From CALROG01 sp943369755 (lineage in GTDB: Bacteria > Pseudomonadota > Gammaproteobacteria > Burkholderiales > Burkholderiaceae_C): DNA of 58,088 nucleotides. This document shows positions 50,859 through 58,088 of the stretch, piece after piece. The DNA is taken from positions 1 to 58,088 of the forward strand of contig CALROG020000026.1 of NCBI GenBank assembly GCA_943369755.1, in the 5' to 3' direction. A model generated the notes under the pieces. That model worked only from the letters and a program-made list of their open reading frames with translations, was not told where the DNA came from and did not search any database. How positions within the stretch are numbered: position 1 is the first letter of the stretch; each line of letters begins with the position of its first letter. The position numbers and the translations under genes are program-made.

Positions 50859-50979
50859 GGCCAGACTGTAGCCGCGCGGCGCGCGTGGCACACCCGGCGC
50901 TGGGGTAAATGGCGATGCGCGGGCCCGCCCGGTTGGCAGACACTGGCGGCCTTACAGCATTTATCGTGGAGCATTTCCC

Positions 50980-51948
50980 ATGGATCGCAGACAGTTCATC
51001 GCCGCCGCAGGCGCCACCGCCACCCTGGCGGCACCCGCCTGGGCCCAGGCCAAGCCCATCCGCGTGATCGTGCCTTTCACGCCCGGCGGCGCAACAGACG
51101 TCACCACCCGCATCATTTCCGAGAAGGCGGCCACCATACTGGGCACCACCATCATCATTGAAAACCGCCCCGGTGGCGGCGGCGGCATTGGGGTAGACGC
51201 AGTGGCCAAGGCCGCGCCCGACGGCCTGACCATTGGCATGGCGGCGGTGGCCATGCACGCCATCAACCCCTGGCTGTACAAGAAGCTGCCGTACGACCCG
51301 ATCAAGGACTTTGCCCCCATCACGCAGATGGTGCGCATCCCCAACGTGCTGGTCATGAACGCCGACACCGCCAAGCGCCTGAACATCAAGAACGTCAAAG
51401 ACTTTGTGGCCTATGCCAAGGCCAACCCGGCCAAGCTGAGCTACGCCAGCGGCGGCAATGGCAGCGGCGGCCACCTGGCCGGCGAGATGTTCAAGGCCAA
51501 GGCGGGCATTTTTGCGGTGCACATCCCTTACAACGGCGGCGCGCCGTCGCAACTGGCCATGCTGTCGGGCACGGTGGACTACACGCTGGACAACCTGGCC
51601 ACCTCGGGTGCCAACATCCGCGCCGGCAAGGTGCTGCCGCTGGCGGTAACCACACCCAAACGTAGCCCGCTGCTGCCCGACGTGCCCACGCTGGCCGAGA
51701 CCTACCCCGGCTTTGAGGTAGACACCTGGTGGGGCCTGATCGCCCCGGCCGGCACGCCCAAGGACGTGGTGGCCCGGCTGAATGCAGCCTATGTGGCGGC
51801 ACTCAATTCGCCCGACGTCAAGACGCGCTTTGCCGGCATGATGGCCGAGCCCGTGCCCACCACGCCCGAGCAGTTTGCCGAGCTGATCCGCAGCGAATAC
51901 GCCCGCTACGAAGGCGTCGTCAAGGCCAGCGGCGCCAAGGTTGACTGA
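50980..51948 (+). CDS. Bug/TctC-type tripartite tricarboxylate transporter receptor
   Basis: 322 residues. It starts MDRRQFIAAAGATATLAAPA, a Tat-like signal, and has IRVIVPFTPGGATDVTTRII, ENRPGGGGGIGVDAVAKAAP, LSYASGGNGSGGHLAGEMFK and GFEVDTWWGLIAPAGTPKDV. This is a Bug-family periplasmic solute receptor; no tctA/tctB permease genes are near, as is common for Bug proteins in Burkholderiales. The SDR gene starts four bases downstream, followed by a dienelactone hydrolase, which suggests a catabolic function for the ligand. Confidence 0.95.
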   Translation: MDRRQFIAAAGATATLAAPAWAQAKPIRVIVPFTPGGATDVTTRIISEKAATILGTTIIIENRPGGGGGIGVDAVAKAAPDGLTIGMAAVAMHAINPWLYKKLPYDPIKDFAPITQMVRIPNVLVMNADTAKRLNIKNVKDFVAYAKANPAKLSYASGGNGSGGHLAGEMFKAKAGIFAVHIPYNGGAPSQLAMLSGTVDYTLDNLATSGANIRAGKVLPLAVTTPKRSPLLPDVPTLAETYPGFEVDTWWGLIAPAGTPKDVVARLNAAYVAALNSPDVKTRFAGMMAEPVPTTPEQFAELIRSEYARYEGVVKASGAKVD

Positions 51949-51952
51949 ACGC

Positions 51953-52708
51953 ATGCCCGGCATGCTCAGCGGCCACACGGTGCTGGTCACCGGGGCGGGC
52001 CAGGGCAATGGCGCGGCGCTGGCCGAGGGCCTGGCCGCGCTGGGTGCCCATCTGGTGGCCAGCGACATCCGCGCCGACGCGGCCGAGGCCACCGCCCAGC
52101 GCATCCGCGCCAGCGGTGGCAGCGCGCAGGCGCTGGCGCTGGACGTGGCCGATGCGCCCGCTTGCCAGGCCGCAGCAGCCGCCCTCAGCCTGCCGCCGGG
52201 GCACCCGCTGGTGCTGGTCAACAACGCCGGTGTGCGCCCGCGCAATGCCTTTGACGCGCCCGAGCGCGACCAGGCCTGGCGCGACGCCATGGCTGTGAAT
52301 GTGGACGGTGTGCGCAACATGGTGCTGGCCTTCAAGCCGCTGCTGCAGGCCAGCGGCGGCAATGTGGTGAACATCAGCTCCATCTCGGCTTCGCGGGCGT
52401 CGCCATTCGGCATTTCATATTCCACCTCCAAGGCGGCGGCCGAGATGCTGACCAAGGTGCTGGCGCTGGAGCTGGCGGCGGTGGGCATCCGCGTCAACGC
52501 GGTGGCCCCCGGCGTGATGGAAACGCCCATGACCGAAGCCTCCCGCACCGACCCGGCCCGGCGCGACTACCTGTTCAGCCGCATCCCCCTGAAGCGCTTT
52601 GGCCGGCCAGACGAGCTGGTGGGGCCGGTGGCGTTTCTCGCGTCGCCCATGGCCAGCTATGTGACAGGTGCCGTGCTGGCCGTGGACGGCGGCTACCTGG
52701 CTGTGTAA
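51953..52708 (+). CDS. SDR family oxidoreductase
   Basis: 251 residues from the ATG at 51953 (a TTG at 51941 would add four residues and overlap the Bug stop). Rossmann motif VTGAGQGNGAALAEGLA, NNAG in LVNNAGVRP, catalytic S/Y/K in ISSISAS and YSTSKAAAEM, and AVAPGVMETPM. Dehydrogenase or reductase of the classical SDR type, probably NAD(H)-dependent given the D in ASDIRA. It lies between a solute receptor and a dienelactone hydrolase. Confidence 0.93.
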   Translation: MPGMLSGHTVLVTGAGQGNGAALAEGLAALGAHLVASDIRADAAEATAQRIRASGGSAQALALDVADAPACQAAAAALSLPPGHPLVLVNNAGVRPRNAFDAPERDQAWRDAMAVNVDGVRNMVLAFKPLLQASGGNVVNISSISASRASPFGISYSTSKAAAEMLTKVLALELAAVGIRVNAVAPGVMETPMTEASRTDPARRDYLFSRIPLKRFGRPDELVGPVAFLASPMASYVTGAVLAVDGGYLAV

Positions 52709-52727
52709 ACCGCGTTTGAATGAAACC

Positions 52728-53459
52728 ATGATCGAACACCACATCGACATCCCCACCGCCAGCGGCACCATGAACAGCTTTGTGGTGCACCCCGAAGAAG
52801 GCGGCCCGCACCCGGTGGTGCTGTTCTATATGGACGCACCGGGCAAGCGCGAAGAGCTGCACGACATGGCGCGCCGCCTGGCGGCCGTGGGCTACTGTGT
52901 GGTGCTGCCCAACCTGTATTACCGCCGCACGCGTGACTTCTGGCTGCAAGAACGCACCGAAGCCGCCATGGCCGTGATGTTCGGGCACATGAATTCACTC
53001 AGCAACGCCATGGTGGTGCAAGACACCCAGGCCTTGCTTGCCTATGTGGACGCCCTGCCCGCCGCCGACAGCAACCGCATTGGCGCGGTGGGCTACTGCA
53101 TGAGCGGCCCGTTTGTGATGGCGGCCGCAGCCGCCTACCCAGACCGGCTGCGCGCCATTGCCGCCATTCACCCGGCCAACATGGTCACTGAGGCACCTGA
53201 TTCGCCCCACCGCCTGGCCGCACAGGTGCGCTGCCAGACCTATGTGGGCTGCGCCGAAACAGACCAGTGGTCACCGCCAAAGACAATTGCCACCTTGCAA
53301 GCGGCTTTGCAGGCAGCCGGCACGCCGCACCGCGTGGAGTGGTACCCCGGCGTTGAACACGGCTTTGTGTTCCCGCTGCGCGGCACCATTTACAACCGCC
53401 AGGCCGCAGAGCGGCACTGGGAACGGTTGTTCAGCCTGTTTGCCCGGCACCTGCATTAA
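52728..53459 (+). CDS. Dienelactone hydrolase family protein
   Basis: 243 residues from the ATG at 52728. The cysteine nucleophile is C124 in GYCMSGPF, characteristic of dienelactone hydrolases, with the histidine in GVEHGFVFP and an aspartate in CAETDQWSP. It would hydrolyse cyclic dienelactone esters or related compounds in the cytosol. The gene starts 19 bases after the SDR stop. The unusual loop VLFYMDAPGKREELHDMARR near the start is common in the family. Confidence 0.93.
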   Translation: MIEHHIDIPTASGTMNSFVVHPEEGGPHPVVLFYMDAPGKREELHDMARRLAAVGYCVVLPNLYYRRTRDFWLQERTEAAMAVMFGHMNSLSNAMVVQDTQALLAYVDALPAADSNRIGAVGYCMSGPFVMAAAAAYPDRLRAIAAIHPANMVTEAPDSPHRLAAQVRCQTYVGCAETDQWSPPKTIATLQAALQAAGTPHRVEWYPGVEHGFVFPLRGTIYNRQAAERHWERLFSLFARHLH

Positions 53460-53467
53460 CCTGGGGC

Positions 53468-53503
53468 TTGACTAGAGCGTCACTCCAGAGTGATACTCTA
53501 GTC
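53468..53503 (+). promoter_or_regulatory. Nested palindromic operator overlapping a candidate leaderless promoter
   Basis: ACTAGAG (53471-53477) pairs with CTCTAGT (53496-53502), and TCACTC (53480-53485) pairs with GAGTGA (53488-53493); all arms are perfect and share one centre. TTGACT (53468-53473) and GATACT (53492-53497), 18 bases apart, make a plausible sigma70 promoter. The expected start point, about seven bases after the -10, coincides with the ATG at 53504. The TetR protein encoded next would be the likely ligand. Confidence 0.7.
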
Positions 53504-54103
53504 ATGGAACCCACCACCACCCGCCAGCGCCTGCTGGAAGCCGCCACCCAGGTTTTTTTGGCCAACGGGTTTGCCGCTGCGTCGATGGACCAGGTGCGTC
53601 AGGCCGCAGGTGTCAGCAACGGCAGCCTGTACCACCACTTCCCCACCAAGGCCGCGCTGGCCGACGCGCTGTACGCCCACACGCTGCGCGACTTTCATGC
53701 GGTGCTTGTGCAGCCCCTGGGCCCCCGGGCCTCAGCGCAAAGCGGCGTCAAAGGCATGCTGCGCGCCTATGTGGCCTGGGTGGCGGCCAACCCGGCGGGT
53801 GCGCGCCTGCTGCACGAGCTCAAGCGCCAGGGCGACCTGACGGCCGACGGCGGCGAATGGGCCGAGGCCAATGCGCAGGGCTTTGCCATGCTGCGCGCCT
53901 GGGTGCAGCGCCACACCGAGGCCGGTGAAATGCGCGCCCTGCCGTTTGCGGTGTGGATGGCGCTGGTGTTCTCGCCGGCCACCGCCCTTGCCCGCCAATG
54001 GGTGCAGCAGCCCGGTGCCGCTGTGCCGCCAGCGGTACGCAGCGCGCTGGAGCATGCCGCCTGGATGGCGGTGGCCCCCGTTAACCCCAAGGAGTCAACA
54101 TGA
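53504..54103 (+). CDS. TetR/AcrR family transcriptional regulator
   Basis: 199 residues from the ATG at 53504. Helix-turn-helix: TRQRLLEAATQVFLANGFAA followed by SMDQVRQAAGVSNGSLYHHF. The C-terminal domain is helical (MLRAYVAWVAANPAGARLLH). It starts one base after a 32-bp nested palindrome that overlaps the probable promoter, so autorepression is very likely. A TTG-type frame extension upstream would run through the operator and was excluded. The TGA overlaps the ATG of the SRPBCC gene (ATGA). Confidence 0.93.
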   Translation: MEPTTTRQRLLEAATQVFLANGFAAASMDQVRQAAGVSNGSLYHHFPTKAALADALYAHTLRDFHAVLVQPLGPRASAQSGVKGMLRAYVAWVAANPAGARLLHELKRQGDLTADGGEWAEANAQGFAMLRAWVQRHTEAGEMRALPFAVWMALVFSPATALARQWVQQPGAAVPPAVRSALEHAAWMAVAPVNPKEST

Positions 54104-54624
54104 GAGTTGTGAATGTTCATCAACGCGTGCTGCCGGTAGAGCCGGCCCGCGCGGGCGCGCTGGTTGACGGTGTTTCTTCCGCACAAGACCAGCTATGGCC
54201 CGGCCCGCGCTGGCCACGCATGGTGCTTGACCGCCCGCTGGGCGTGGGGGCTACCGGTGGGCACGGGCCGATTGGTTATTTTGTCGAGGCCTACGAGCCG
54301 GGGCGCATGGTGCGTTTTCGGTTCACCGCGCCGCAGGGCTTTGACGGCTGGCACGGCTTTCAGGTGCTGCCGCACGCAACCCCCGGGCATTGCGTGCTGG
54401 AGCACCGGCTGGAGATGCGCACATCGGGTGCGGCCACATGGTCCTGGACTTTGATGATTGAGTCAATGCACGACGCCCTGATTGAAGACGCACTGGCCAG
54501 CGGCCAGCGCGCGCTGGGCCTGGTGCCGCAGGTGGTGCCGTGGCCATTGCGGGTACGCCTGCTGTGGGCACTGGCAGCGCGTCGGGCACGTAGCCGCGCA
54601 ACCAGAGCGCAGCATGCCGGCTGA
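54100..54624 (+). CDS. SRPBCC-like protein of the TetR operon
   Basis: 174 residues. The hydrophobic pocket-type pattern is seen in WPRMVLDRPLGVGATGGHGP, IGYFVEAYEPGRMVRFRFTA and GHCVLEHRLEMRTSGAATWS, then SMHDALIEDALASGQ; the fold is SRPBCC-like, but I assign this with moderate confidence. It starts by four-base overlap with the TetR stop and its own last 11 bases overlap the thioesterase gene. A basic tail (AARRARSRATRAQHAG) is unusual. Confidence 0.75.
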   Translation: MRVVNVHQRVLPVEPARAGALVDGVSSAQDQLWPGPRWPRMVLDRPLGVGATGGHGPIGYFVEAYEPGRMVRFRFTAPQGFDGWHGFQVLPHATPGHCVLEHRLEMRTSGAATWSWTLMIESMHDALIEDALASGQRALGLVPQVVPWPLRVRLLWALAARRARSRATRAQHAG

Positions 54625-55024
54625 TTTGCTCGCCATGGGCCGCGAGGCCCTGAACAACCAGGCTTTCAGCCAACTCCTGGGCGCACAGCTCGACGTGTTC
54701 GAGCCCGGTAAAGCCGAGCTTTCATTGCCCGTTACGCCCCGGCTACTTCAACAAAACGGTTTTGTGCACGGTGGCGTGCTGGCCTACCTGGCCGACAACA
54801 CCCTGACCTACGCCGGTGGCTCGGTACTGGGCGGCGTGCTGACCTCGGAATTCAAGATCAACTACCTGCGCCCGGCCAGCAATGCCGAGCGCCTGGTGGC
54901 GGTAGCAACGGTGGTTGGCAGCGGCAAAACCCAGGCGGTGTGCCGTTGCGACATTTATTTGGAGCGCGCGGGGGAACGCAAGCTTTGCGCCGCCGCGCAG
55001 GGCACGATCCGCAAGGTTGAGTAA
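54614..55024 (+). CDS. PaaI-type hotdog thioesterase
   Basis: 136 residues from the ATG at 54614. Hotdog fold, PaaI-like: PRLLQQNGFVHGGVLAYLAD contains the HGG active-site region, followed by LTSEFKINYLRPASNAERLV and CDIYLERAGERKLCAAAQGT. It should hydrolyse acyl- or aryl-CoA thioesters. The 5' end overlaps the SRPBCC-like gene by 11 bases in another frame, so it is co-transcribed with the TetR regulator. A longer upstream frame is a shadow. Confidence 0.92.
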   Translation: MPADLLAMGREALNNQAFSQLLGAQLDVFEPGKAELSLPVTPRLLQQNGFVHGGVLAYLADNTLTYAGGSVLGGVLTSEFKINYLRPASNAERLVAVATVVGSGKTQAVCRCDIYLERAGERKLCAAAQGTIRKVE

Positions 55025-55034
55025 AGCCCCGCGC

Positions 55035-56657
55035 TCAAAAACCAGCAACCAGCCCGTCGCGCCGGGCGTCGCTGGCGGCAACGTAGCCCTCTACCTTGGG
55101 GTTGCCCGCGCGCCAGATGAACTGGCCGGCACCGAAGTCCTGGTAGTTGTCGTTGATGACTTCCATCACATGGCCACGGTCTGCCAGGCCCTGCACCGTG
55201 GCCTGGTTCATTTGCTGCTCGACGTTGATCTCGAGCCCGGCGTTGTAGCGCCAGCGCGGCGCGTCGCAGGCGGCCTGCGGGTTCTGGCCGTAGTCCAGCA
55301 TGCGCACCAGCGTTTGCATGTGGCCCTGCGGCTGCATGTTGGCACCCATCACGCCGTAGCTCATCACGGGCTGCCCGTCTTTGGTGACAAAGGCCGGGAT
55401 GATGGTGTGAAACGGCCGCTTGCCCGGTGCCACCAGGTTGGCCGGGTTGGCTGCGTTGGAGTCCACGCTGAAGGCATGGCCACGGTTTTGCAGGCTGATG
55501 CCAAAGTTTGGCTCCACGCAGCCTGAGCCAAAGCCCATGTAGTTGCTCTGGATGAAGCTGACCATCATGCCGTTCTCGTCGGCGGTGGTCAGGTAAATGG
55601 TGCCGCCCTTGACCGGGTTGCCCGCGCCAAAGTCTTGCGCCTTGTTCATGTCGATCAGCCTGGCGCGGCTGGCCAGGTAGGCGTCGTCCAGCATTTGTTC
55701 AGCCGTCACCTCCATGCTGGCGGGCTCGGCGACGTAGCGGTAAACATCGGCAAAGGCCAGCTTCATGGCCTCAATTTGCAGGTGCTGCGAATCGACGCCG
55801 TCCACCGCCAGGCTGCGCAGGTCGAACTTGTCCAGAATGCCCAGGGCGATCAGGGCCGCAATGCCCTGCCCGTTGGGCGGGATCTCGTGCAGCGTATAGC
55901 CACGGTAGTTTTTGCCGATGGGTTTGACCCATTCAGGCTTGTAATTGGCAAAGTCTTTGGCGGTGATGCTGCCGCCGTTGGCCGCGGCAAACGCCTCAAT
56001 GGCATGCGCAATCTCGCCGCCGTAATAGGCCTGGCCCTTGCTTTGGGCAATGGCGCGCAGGCCGCGGGCGGCGGCCTTGAACTGAAACAGCTCACCCACC
56101 TCGGGCGCGCGGCCCCAGGGCAAAAAGTTTTGGGCAAAGCCCGGCAGGCCTTGCAGCTCGGGCGTGGCGGCGGCCCATTTCTGTTGCACCACCACCGGCA
56201 ACAGGTAGCCGCGCTCGGCAATTTCGATGGCCGGCTCCAGCAGGTCGGCAAAGGCCAGCTTGCCAAAGCGCTCGCTCATGGCAACCCAGCTGGCCACAGC
56301 ACCGGGCACGGTGACCGAGTCAAAACCGCGCTTGGGCGGGCTTTTGGCCTGCGCGCCGTACTTGGCCCGAAAGTAGTCGGGCGTCCAGCTCTGCGGTGCC
56401 CGGCCCGACCCATTCAGGCCATGCAGCTCCTTGCCGTCCCAAAGAATGGCAAAGGCATCACTGCCCAGGCCGTTGGAAACCGGTTCAGTGATGGTCAGGG
56501 CCGCGGCGGCGGCAATTGCCGCGTCGACTGCGTTGCCACCCTTGTAGAGCATGCGCAACCCGGCCTGTGCGGCCAGCGGGTGCGAGGTGGAAACAACATT
56601 GCGCGCAAAGACCGGCAGGCGCGTGGACGGATAGGGGTTGTCGTAGCTGAACTTCAT
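55035..56657 (-). CDS. Gamma-glutamyltransferase-family (Ntn) hydrolase, without signal peptide
   Basis: 540 residues from the ATG at 56657. GGT landmarks: KGGNAVDAAIAAAAALTITE, NGLGSDAFAILWDG, GRAPQSWTPDYF, the catalytic threonine T353 at the self-cleavage site (VKGGTIYLTTADENG), GFGSGCVEPNFGISLQNRGH and the C-terminal GVMGANMQPQGHMQTL. The proenzyme should split before T353 into large and small subunits. No signal peptide is seen, so it may be cytosolic, as for some GGT-like acylases; substrate unknown. The upstream 27 codons were excluded. The gene lies seven bases from a Bug receptor gene on the same strand. Confidence 0.92.
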   Translation of the reverse strand: MKFSYDNPYPSTRLPVFARNVVSTSHPLAAQAGLRMLYKGGNAVDAAIAAAAALTITEPVSNGLGSDAFAILWDGKELHGLNGSGRAPQSWTPDYFRAKYGAQAKSPPKRGFDSVTVPGAVASWVAMSERFGKLAFADLLEPAIEIAERGYLLPVVVQQKWAAATPELQGLPGFAQNFLPWGRAPEVGELFQFKAAARGLRAIAQSKGQAYYGGEIAHAIEAFAAANGGSITAKDFANYKPEWVKPIGKNYRGYTLHEIPPNGQGIAALIALGILDKFDLRSLAVDGVDSQHLQIEAMKLAFADVYRYVAEPASMEVTAEQMLDDAYLASRARLIDMNKAQDFGAGNPVKGGTIYLTTADENGMMVSFIQSNYMGFGSGCVEPNFGISLQNRGHAFSVDSNAANPANLVAPGKRPFHTIIPAFVTKDGQPVMSYGVMGANMQPQGHMQTLVRMLDYGQNPQAACDAPRWRYNAGLEINVEQQMNQATVQGLADRGHVMEVINDNYQDFGAGQFIWRAGNPKVEGYVAASDARRDGLVAGF

Positions 56658-56664
56658 TGGGGGC

Positions 56665-57633
56665 TTATTCGGCGCTGAGCTTGCGTTCGTTAATGATCTT
56701 TTTCCACTTGGCGCGGTCGGCATCGGCCATGGCGGCAAACTGCGCCGGGGTGCCGCCCACCGGGTCTATGCCCAGGCGGGCCAGGCGCTCTTTGACGTCG
56801 GGTTCCTGCAACGCCTGGTTGACGCCGTTGCTCAGGCGCGTGGCCAGCTCTGCCGACAGGCCCTTGGGGCCGTAAAGGCCAAACCAGGTCACGGTTTCGT
56901 AGCCCGGCACGGTTTCGGCAATGGCGGGCAGCTCAGGCAGCAGCGCCGAGCGCTTGGCGCTGGTAATGCCCAGCGCGCGCAAACGCCCTTCTTTCACATG
57001 GGGCAGGCCGCTGGGCAACGAGTCAAACAAAACGTCGAGCTTGCCGCTGACCAGGTCGGGGATGGCCAGCGCCGTGCCGCGATACGGGATGTGCACCAGA
57101 AACAGGTTGGCCTGGGCCTTGAAGTACTCGGTGCCAAGGTGCACCACGGTGCCATTGCCACTGCTGGCGTAGTTGAGCTTGCCGGTGTTCTTGCGGGCAA
57201 AGTCCACCCACTCCTTCACCGTTTTGGCGGGCGAGTTGTTGGGCACCAGCATGATGCTGGGCGCGTTACCCACATGCGAGATGGGCGTGAAGTCGGCCAC
57301 CGCGTCATAGGGCACCTTGCCAAAGCTCGGGCCGATGCTGTGGGTGCTGCTGGTAGCCAGCAACAGCGTGTAGCCGTCGGGCGCGGCCTTGGCGGCCAGG
57401 TCGGAGCCAATGGTGCCGCCGGCACCGGGCTTGTTGTCCACGATGATCGTGGTGCCCAGCTTTTCACCCAGCCGCTGCGAGACAGCGCGGGCAAAGATGT
57501 CGGTGGCCCCACCCGCGGGGAACGGCACCACCAGGCGGATTGGCTTGCTGGGGTAGCTCTGGGCCTGCACGGGCAAGGCGGCCAGCGCAGCGCTGCCCAG
57601 GGCGGCGGAGATGAGTTTGCGGCGGGTAGTCAT
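56665..57633 (-). CDS. Bug/TctC-type tripartite tricarboxylate transporter receptor
   Basis: 322 residues: signal LISAALGSAALAALPVQAQS, then IRLVVPFPAGGATDIFARAV, VDNKPGAGGTIGSDLAAKAA, LNYASSGNGTVVHLGTEYFK and YETVTWFGLYGPKGLSAELA. This is a second, more distant Bug paralogue of the gene at 50980. It is upstream of the GGT-like gene in one transcript and divergent from a LysR regulator, which fits a substrate-induced uptake and hydrolysis unit. No tctA/tctB permease genes are in the window. Confidence 0.94.
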   Translation of the reverse strand: MTTRRKLISAALGSAALAALPVQAQSYPSKPIRLVVPFPAGGATDIFARAVSQRLGEKLGTTIIVDNKPGAGGTIGSDLAAKAAPDGYTLLLATSSTHSIGPSFGKVPYDAVADFTPISHVGNAPSIMLVPNNSPAKTVKEWVDFARKNTGKLNYASSGNGTVVHLGTEYFKAQANLFLVHIPYRGTALAIPDLVSGKLDVLFDSLPSGLPHVKEGRLRALGITSAKRSALLPELPAIAETVPGYETVTWFGLYGPKGLSAELATRLSNGVNQALQEPDVKERLARLGIDPVGGTPAQFAAMADADRAKWKKIINERKLSAE

Positions 57634-57678
57634 GGCCTCATTATCGAAAGCCGCAGCAAAAAGAGAAAGCGAATATCG

Positions 57679-57707
57679 CTTTAGCTTTGCTAAAGAATTC
57701 CTTTAGC
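57679..57707. promoter_or_regulatory. Triple CTTTAGC site in the LysR-Bug divergent region
   Basis: CTTTAGC (57679-57685), its inverse GCTAAAG (57689-57695) and CTTTAGC again (57701-57707) occur in 29 bases between divergent genes. An inverted pair plus a third half-site is the classic layout of LysR-type binding regions. Assignment to the adjacent LysR protein is by position. Confidence 0.6.
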
Positions 57708-57717
57708 ATTGGCGGCC

Positions 57718-58088
57718 ATGAGCAGCATTCGCCTTTTGAAAACCTTTTTGGCGGTGGCCGCTGAAGGTTCATTTGCCGCAGCGGCGCCGCGGGTGGCGTT
57801 AACCCAGGCGGCTGTGGGCCAGCAGATGCGGGCCCTGGAGTCTGACCTTCGGCGGGCGCTGTTTGAGCGCCAGGGCAAGGCGGTGGCACTGAACAACGCC
57901 GGCCATGAGCTGCTGCCGCAGGTGCGCAAGCTGGTCATGCTGTACGAGCAGATGCTGGGCACCGCTGCGTCGAGCGAGCCCATGGCAGGGGTGCTGCACC
58001 TGGGTGCGATTGTGTCGGCGGTGCGCCCGCTGATCGAGGCGACGCTGGCGCTGAAAGACCGGCACCCGGGGCTGCAACTGCATGTGGT
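57718..58088 (+). CDS. LysR-type transcriptional regulator, N-terminal part (3' end outside window)
   Basis: The window ends inside this gene after about 123 codons. Residues 1-60 form the LysR winged helix-turn-helix: SSIRLLKTFLAVAAEGSFAA, ALTQAAVGQQMRALESDLRR, LFERQGKAVALNNAGHELLP, followed by a linker helix and the start of the effector-binding domain (VLHLGAIVSAVRPLIEATLA). It lies divergently from the Bug-GGT operon with a 29-bp set of three CTTTAGC half-sites between them, so it is the likely regulator of that operon. Confidence 0.92.
   Translation, partial: MSSIRLLKTFLAVAAEGSFAAAAPRVALTQAAVGQQMRALESDLRRALFERQGKAVALNNAGHELLPQVRKLVMLYEQMLGTAASSEPMAGVLHLGAIVSAVRPLIEATLALKDRHPGLQLHV

Noticed and set aside
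1..58088. tRNA, rRNA, CRISPR array, prophage or transposon
   Set aside because: No tRNA-like cloverleaf, repeat-spacer array, integrase, terminase, portal or transposase was seen in the reading.

Overview
The window reads as a chromosomal segment of a high-GC betaproteobacterium, most likely of the family Comamonadaceae (Rhodoferax/Polaromonas/Acidovorax-like). This rests on protein style (Bug-type solute receptors, AtuA, DUF6172, PhnCDE with an Fe-dependent alcohol dehydrogenase), very dense packing with many ATGA/TGATG overlaps, and a family of about 55-bp intergenic repeats of a kind I associate with these genomes. No rRNA, tRNA, CRISPR, integrase or transposase was seen. No stretch longer than about 190 bases lacks a gene.

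Layout. 1-1910: 3' two thirds of mfd. 1946-5021 (minus): cluster of a VOC protein, a DUF1428 protein, two SRPBCC proteins and a TetR regulator carrying a second DUF1428 domain at its C-terminus. 5195-5946: vapBC. 5983-7897: serB and an AI-2E-type permease. 7913-12222 (minus): PhoD phosphatase overlapping a 7TMR-DISM hybrid-sensing histidine kinase. 12272-14228: esterase and aldo/keto reductase. 14236-15890 (minus): double-FHA protein, unknown protein, GIY-YIG-like protein. 16074-16514: UspA. 16519-17981 (minus): GST and epoxide-hydrolase-like enzyme. 18082-20996 (minus): alpha/beta-hydrolase-caspase fusion followed by an astacin-like metalloprotease. 21141-24932: small protein plus DEAD-box helicase, DUF6172, NYN nuclease, RNase D-like exonuclease, DUF2721. 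24970-27491 (minus): bifunctional penicillin-binding protein with a small coupled gene. 27509-30028 (minus): fadH and yciH. 30169-31839: split AtuA. 31840-35634: GlxA-type regulator, MAPEG protein, katG. 35683-39513: phnCDE plus Fe-ADH. 39645-41764: lipoprotein, DUF4389, DUF3820, higBA. 41875-42516: GST. 42539-47589 (minus): type III-like restriction-modification pair, less GC-rich than its surroundings. 47626-50858 (minus): aminotransferase, nucleotidyltransferase/RHH toxin-antitoxin-like pair, B3/B4 protein. 50980-55024 (plus): Bug receptor, SDR, dienelactone hydrolase, then a TetR-SRPBCC-thioesterase operon. 55035-57633 (minus): gamma-glutamyltransferase-like enzyme and Bug receptor, divergent from a LysR gene cut by the window end.

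How the parts fit. Most of the window is housekeeping and catabolic/stress metabolism. The accessory layer consists of vapBC, higBA, an RHH/nucleotidyltransferase pair, the restriction-modification pair and the caspase/astacin pair. The caspase/astacin pair is the best candidate for a little-described system: two cytosolic proteases encoded 23 bases apart, one fused to a predicted lipase/esterase-like domain. Other items worth a second look are the TetR-DUF1428 fusion beside a free DUF1428 gene, a 32-bp nested palindrome lying over a candidate leaderless TetR promoter, the double-FHA/GIY-YIG-like cluster, a PhoD-histidine kinase overlap, and a repeat family whose copies touch coding sequences.
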